From Agarilytica sp033852165 (lineage in GTDB: Bacteria; Pseudomonadota; Gammaproteobacteria; Pseudomonadales; Cellvibrionaceae), in the NCBI GenBank assembly GCA_033852165.1, contig JAWSUZ010000029.1:13642-77641 (forward strand): 64,000 bases of DNA, in the 5' to 3' direction. Below the pieces are notes generated by a model. It was not told the origin of the DNA and ran no database searches. It worked only from the letters and a program-made list of their open reading frames with translations. The translations under genes were made by a program, and so were the position numbers. Shown here one piece after another: positions 60,852-64,000 of this stretch. The first letter of the stretch is position 1; every line of letters starts with the position of its first letter.

Positions 60852-63434
60852 ATGGTGAAAACAATAACACCTGGCACTAACCCCCTCTGGGGTTTCCTCC
60901 TATTTTTTGTCGCAATTACAGCCTTTGCCCAGGTAGAAACGCCGATCACATTTAAAGATCGACGTCTTATTGATGTGATCGTCGACTATAAACAGATGGG
61001 ATTTACGTTTATTTTCAGCTCGGACCTCGTGGACAAAAGCATGGCCTTCCAAGAAGAACCAAGCCAATCTTCTCCCTTAGAAAGATTCAATGAAGCAATT
61101 CGTGAATTTAGTCTGAGCTTAAAACCAGGCCTAAAAACAAAACAGTCACTCTTAGTACAAAGTGAAGAACGATATTTCTGGGCTTCTGGGAAAATCCTGG
61201 AAAATACGAGTGATTACCCCATCGAAAGCGTCACTATTAAAAGTAATGAAACTATTCGCAACAGCGGATCCAATGGCGAATTTAAAATCCTCACCTCTTT
61301 ATCAACATCCGATATCTATATAAGCCACGCCGATTATCACTCCACTAAAATACCGTCATCGGTCTTCGTACAAGGCATTGTCGACATAAGACTGGAACCC
61401 AGTCGACTCGAAGAAATGGTCATTACAGCAAGCTGGTACTCATTACGCGATGCTTCTCAAATCTCTATTTATGATATCAACGCTGAGGACCTGGCTTCTT
61501 TTCCGGTTGTTGGACAAGATGTTTTTCGAGCGGCGAGTTATCTTCCTGGAATGTCTTCAAATGGTATTTCCGCACAACCTCACATTCGAGGAGGACTGAA
61601 CGATGAGACCTTGGTTTTATTTAACGATATTGAATTATTAGAACCTTTCCACCTAAAAGATTTTCAGAGTATTTTTTCGGGACTGAATCCTAGCCTCATT
61701 GAATCCGTCGACATTTATACCGGCGGGTTTCCGGCTCGCTACGGCGATAAAATGAGCGGGGTGATCGATATCACCCCGGTCCAAAATATTCCCTCCACAG
61801 GTAGCGAACTCCACATGAGCTTTTTAAGTACTGGAGCAGCCGTGTATGGCGAACTCAATAATAGCGATGGTCATTGGATCGTTTCTGGACGACGTGGAAA
61901 TCTCGATGCAGTATTCAACCATCTCGATACGGTTAATGGTAAGCCCTCCTATTCAGATGCTTACGCACAAATCGTTTTACCCATAAACTCTACAGCAACC
62001 TTGGACATGGGCATACTTGCCTACAATGATAATGTCACGTTAAACGCATTGGAACTCATCACAGTCGTTCCTGATGAAGAAGAAGCCGAATCGAATACCC
62101 CCGTTAGTTTACAAGAAGGAGAATTCGCACAGTCACGTTATCGCAACACTTATGGTTGGATTAAACTGCAAAACGAAGAGACTAAATTCTATTCGTCCAC
62201 AACCCTATCTTACGGTTCAATCCGACACCATCGAAGTGGGTTTATTACTGAGTTTGAAGAAGAACTCGACACCCTTGATGACGAAAGAATATTTACAATC
62301 GTAAACCTAAGCCACCAGAATAAACAGTCGCTAAACGAGTTTATCACGATAGAATATGGAGGGAAAATCAACTTTTCAGAAAGTGAGTACGTATTCAATT
62401 CCGTGGTAGAACGCGATGCCTTGGCGGAATTTCTCGGCGTCGACAGCTCGTCCGAATATAATATACATACTGAATTCAATGGAAAGTATGGTGGCGTTTA
62501 TGCTTCCAGCCAATACGCCATCACACCTAATTTATCTACCGAATTTGGATTGCGGTGGGATTTTCAAGATATAGATAAACGACAATACGAAGACCAAATC
62601 AGCCCTCGACTTAGTGCTCGGCTTGACGTCAAAAAGTATGGCCATCTTCGATTTTCTCTAGGCCGGTTTTACCAACCAGAGGCCATTAATGAACTCCAGG
62701 TATCGGATGGGGTTACACTATTTCAGAAAGCTCAACATACAGATTCGGTCATTTTGGGATTCGACCAAGGGTTTTATAACAACACGCTAAACCTGCGGCT
62801 CGAGACTTTTTATAAAAAAATAAACAATCCTAAATTTCGCTACGAAAACACATTCAACTCGCTGGAAATCCTACCCGAACTGATGGACGATAGAATATTA
62901 ATTTCACCATCAGAAGCGCGAAGTTCTGGAATTGAAATCACCACTTCTTACGAACCCAATGAAAGTTTTAAAAGCTGGATAAGCTATAGCTATAGCAATG
63001 CCGAAGATAAAATCAACGGACAGTGGCAAGCAAGAATTTGGGAACAAGATAAAACATTGGTTGCAGGTATTCTATGGAAACCCGGATATTGGACAATAAG
63101 CAGCGCTATTCGCTGGCACTCAGGCTGGAAAACCACAATCCTTCCCCGCGAGGTAGATAACTTAGAACCCATTTCAATTGATTACAACAGTGACGAACTA
63201 CCAGAGTTTTTTTCACTCGATCTAAGAATAAGCCGCGACTGGACCTGGAATCATCATTTGTTGTCATTTTTTTTGGAGGTAAATAACTTAAGTAACAATA
63301 AAAATATTGGTGGTATTGAATACGAATTTGAAGAAAACGAAGACGGAACTTTTAACACAACATCTGAACCAGAAGAATTACTCCCTATAATTCCATCCAT
63401 TGGATTTGAATGGAAAACCAACTTTAATAGGTAG
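60852..63434 (+). CDS. TonB-dependent receptor with N-terminal STN and carboxypeptidase-like domains
   Basis: 860 residues. Signal peptide (about 1-26), STN domain (about 32-105; ITFKDRRLIDVIVDYKQMGF), a CarboxypepD_reg-like beta-sandwich (about 110-190), plug (about 195-310; RGGLNDETLVLFNDIELLEP, YTGGFPARYGDKMSGVID) and a 22-strand barrel to the end. This is a transducer type that signals to FecR. The extra beta-sandwich domain recalls Bacteroidetes receptors and is uncommon in gammaproteobacterial receptors. Substrate not evident. Confidence 0.92.
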   Translation: MVKTITPGTNPLWGFLLFFVAITAFAQVETPITFKDRRLIDVIVDYKQMGFTFIFSSDLVDKSMAFQEEPSQSSPLERFNEAIREFSLSLKPGLKTKQSLLVQSEERYFWASGKILENTSDYPIESVTIKSNETIRNSGSNGEFKILTSLSTSDIYISHADYHSTKIPSSVFVQGIVDIRLEPSRLEEMVITASWYSLRDASQISIYDINAEDLASFPVVGQDVFRAASYLPGMSSNGISAQPHIRGGLNDETLVLFNDIELLEPFHLKDFQSIFSGLNPSLIESVDIYTGGFPARYGDKMSGVIDITPVQNIPSTGSELHMSFLSTGAAVYGELNNSDGHWIVSGRRGNLDAVFNHLDTVNGKPSYSDAYAQIVLPINSTATLDMGILAYNDNVTLNALELITVVPDEEEAESNTPVSLQEGEFAQSRYRNTYGWIKLQNEETKFYSSTTLSYGSIRHHRSGFITEFEEELDTLDDERIFTIVNLSHQNKQSLNEFITIEYGGKINFSESEYVFNSVVERDALAEFLGVDSSSEYNIHTEFNGKYGGVYASSQYAITPNLSTEFGLRWDFQDIDKRQYEDQISPRLSARLDVKKYGHLRFSLGRFYQPEAINELQVSDGVTLFQKAQHTDSVILGFDQGFYNNTLNLRLETFYKKINNPKFRYENTFNSLEILPELMDDRILISPSEARSSGIEITTSYEPNESFKSWISYSYSNAEDKINGQWQARIWEQDKTLVAGILWKPGYWTISSAIRWHSGWKTTILPREVDNLEPISIDYNSDELPEFFSLDLRISRDWTWNHHLLSFFLEVNNLSNNKNIGGIEYEFEENEDGTFNTTSEPEELLPIIPSIGFEWKTNFNR

Positions 63435-63548
63435 CTTCACTCCTGACGCATCAGCAAGTAGTACCTTTAGAAATAAAAAATCAAGACCAATTGAGTCTCA
63501 GATTAAAGCTCAATGATGAATCTACAGCGCCAAACAAGCAGGCAAAAC

Positions 63549-64000
63549 CTACTCAACAACAAACGCCGCCCCAAAAGTAGCGTATTCATTAGCTCCCAAC
63601 CTTCCCAGCGGCTGAACAACATTTGCATCAACCTTCACCCGCCCTTTTGCATCTTTAACACATGCATCATCGCGAACATATACATCCATCACTTCACAAT
63701 AAATAATGGCTTGTTTTTTGGGGCCAATTTCATGATGTTCGTAATAACGACACAGTATGGCAATTGGGGTATCCGTTAACCGGGGTAAAGACCACCCCTC
63801 TTCCTTGGAGATAGGAAGGTTAAACGTATCTAATTCTGACTCCCCACGGGCTAAATGCGTTGCCGTTTCTGTTACAGCTTTAGCCTGTTCTACCGAGGGA
63901 ATATGGATAACGAGGTGTTTACGCTCAAGGATATTGTGACGAGAGAGGTGGCCTCCTTTCTTTGGACACCAAAACGAATCTATAAGTGACGTCGCTGCTA
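63549..64000 (-). CDS. Flavin-reductase-like protein, C-terminal fragment
   Basis: A partial minus-strand gene that runs in from the right edge; the last 150 codons are visible. Segments SRHNILERKHLVIHIPS, QAIIYCEVMDVYVRDD and the ending QPLGRLGANEYATFG are typical of FMN-binding split-barrel flavin-reductase domains, which reduce flavin with NAD(P)H or bind it. The start and N-terminal third are missing. It converges on the TonB receptor gene, 114 bases away. Confidence 0.85.
   Translation of the reverse strand, partial: AATSLIDSFWCPKKGGHLSRHNILERKHLVIHIPSVEQAKAVTETATHLARGESELDTFNLPISKEEGWSLPRLTDTPIAILCRYYEHHEIGPKKQAIIYCEVMDVYVRDDACVKDAKGRVKVDANVVQPLGRLGANEYATFGAAFVVE

Noticed and set aside
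1..64000. CRISPR arrays, tRNA/rRNA genes, transposases, integrases
   Set aside because: No regularly spaced repeats, no cloverleaf or rRNA signature, and no recombinase-like product were seen.

Overview
The window comes from a moderately AT-rich gammaproteobacterial chromosome, probably a marine, Cellvibrionales-like bacterium. Three things suggest this: the fatty-acid cluster order yceD-rpmF-plsX-fabD-fabG-acpP-fabF, the rnm-yciO-scpA-scpB-rluB block typical of Gammaproteobacteria, and many TTG/GTG starts. The taxon is an inference; no marker gene such as 16S is present. I found no tRNA, rRNA, CRISPR array, IS element or prophage.

Layout. 1-7.3 kb: the fatty-acid/phospholipid operon on the minus strand (partial fabF at the edge), divergent maf, then dgkA, fldB and a GGDEF diguanylate cyclase. 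7.3-30.8 kb: the main accessory region, a minus-strand operon of about 22 kb for a Tad (type IVc) pilus/secretion apparatus. In transcription order it holds a periplasmic protein, Flp pilin, a TadG-like coiled-coil protein, a TadE-like pseudopilin, a secreted protein, a tiny pilin-like protein, CpaB, CpaC secretin, an FHA-CpaF ATPase fusion, TadB, TadC, a lipoprotein, DUF192, a TPR lipoprotein, an OmpA-like protein, a 2352-residue RHS toxin with a TadE-type prepilin N-terminus, and a candidate immunity gene. 30.8-41.2 kb: housekeeping genes (gtrA-like, rluB, scpB, scpA, yciO, rnm, a membrane protein, yciI, SH3 protein, cyclophilin, pdxJ, CBS protein, SpoU methyltransferase). 41.4-49.4 kb: MFS transporter, a MoxR/DUF58/transglutaminase set, a DUF4124 protein, a carboxymuconolactone-decarboxylase-like protein and an AraC regulator. 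49.5-54.8 kb: a valine/branched-acyl catabolic operon (mmsA, acyl-CoA dehydrogenase, mmsB, acyl-CoA ligase) divergent from the AraC gene. 54.9-64 kb: a GAF-like/GGDEF protein, two secreted proteins, a tandem palindromic repeat, an ECF sigma/FecR/TonB-receptor signalling set, and a partial flavin-reductase-like gene.

The candidate for an undescribed system is the last part of the Tad operon. A polymorphic RHS toxin normally carries a PAAR or other delivery domain; here it carries a prepilin-type signal (Gly then Glu at +5) and a TadE-like helix. It sits in the same operon as a Tad machine and ends in a nuclease-like PD-(D/E)XK tip followed directly by a probable immunity gene. The simplest reading is a contact-dependent antibacterial toxin exported or displayed through the Tad apparatus as a pseudopilin. 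This is inference from fusion and context.

Other notable points: a family of long palindromic intergenic repeats, 10-bp-phased ATTAC boxes upstream of the Tad operon, a pdxJ gene with no ATG/GTG/TTG start but a well-placed SD before ATT, long acidic tails on ScpA and ScpB, and three STN-like domains encoded within about 5 kb.
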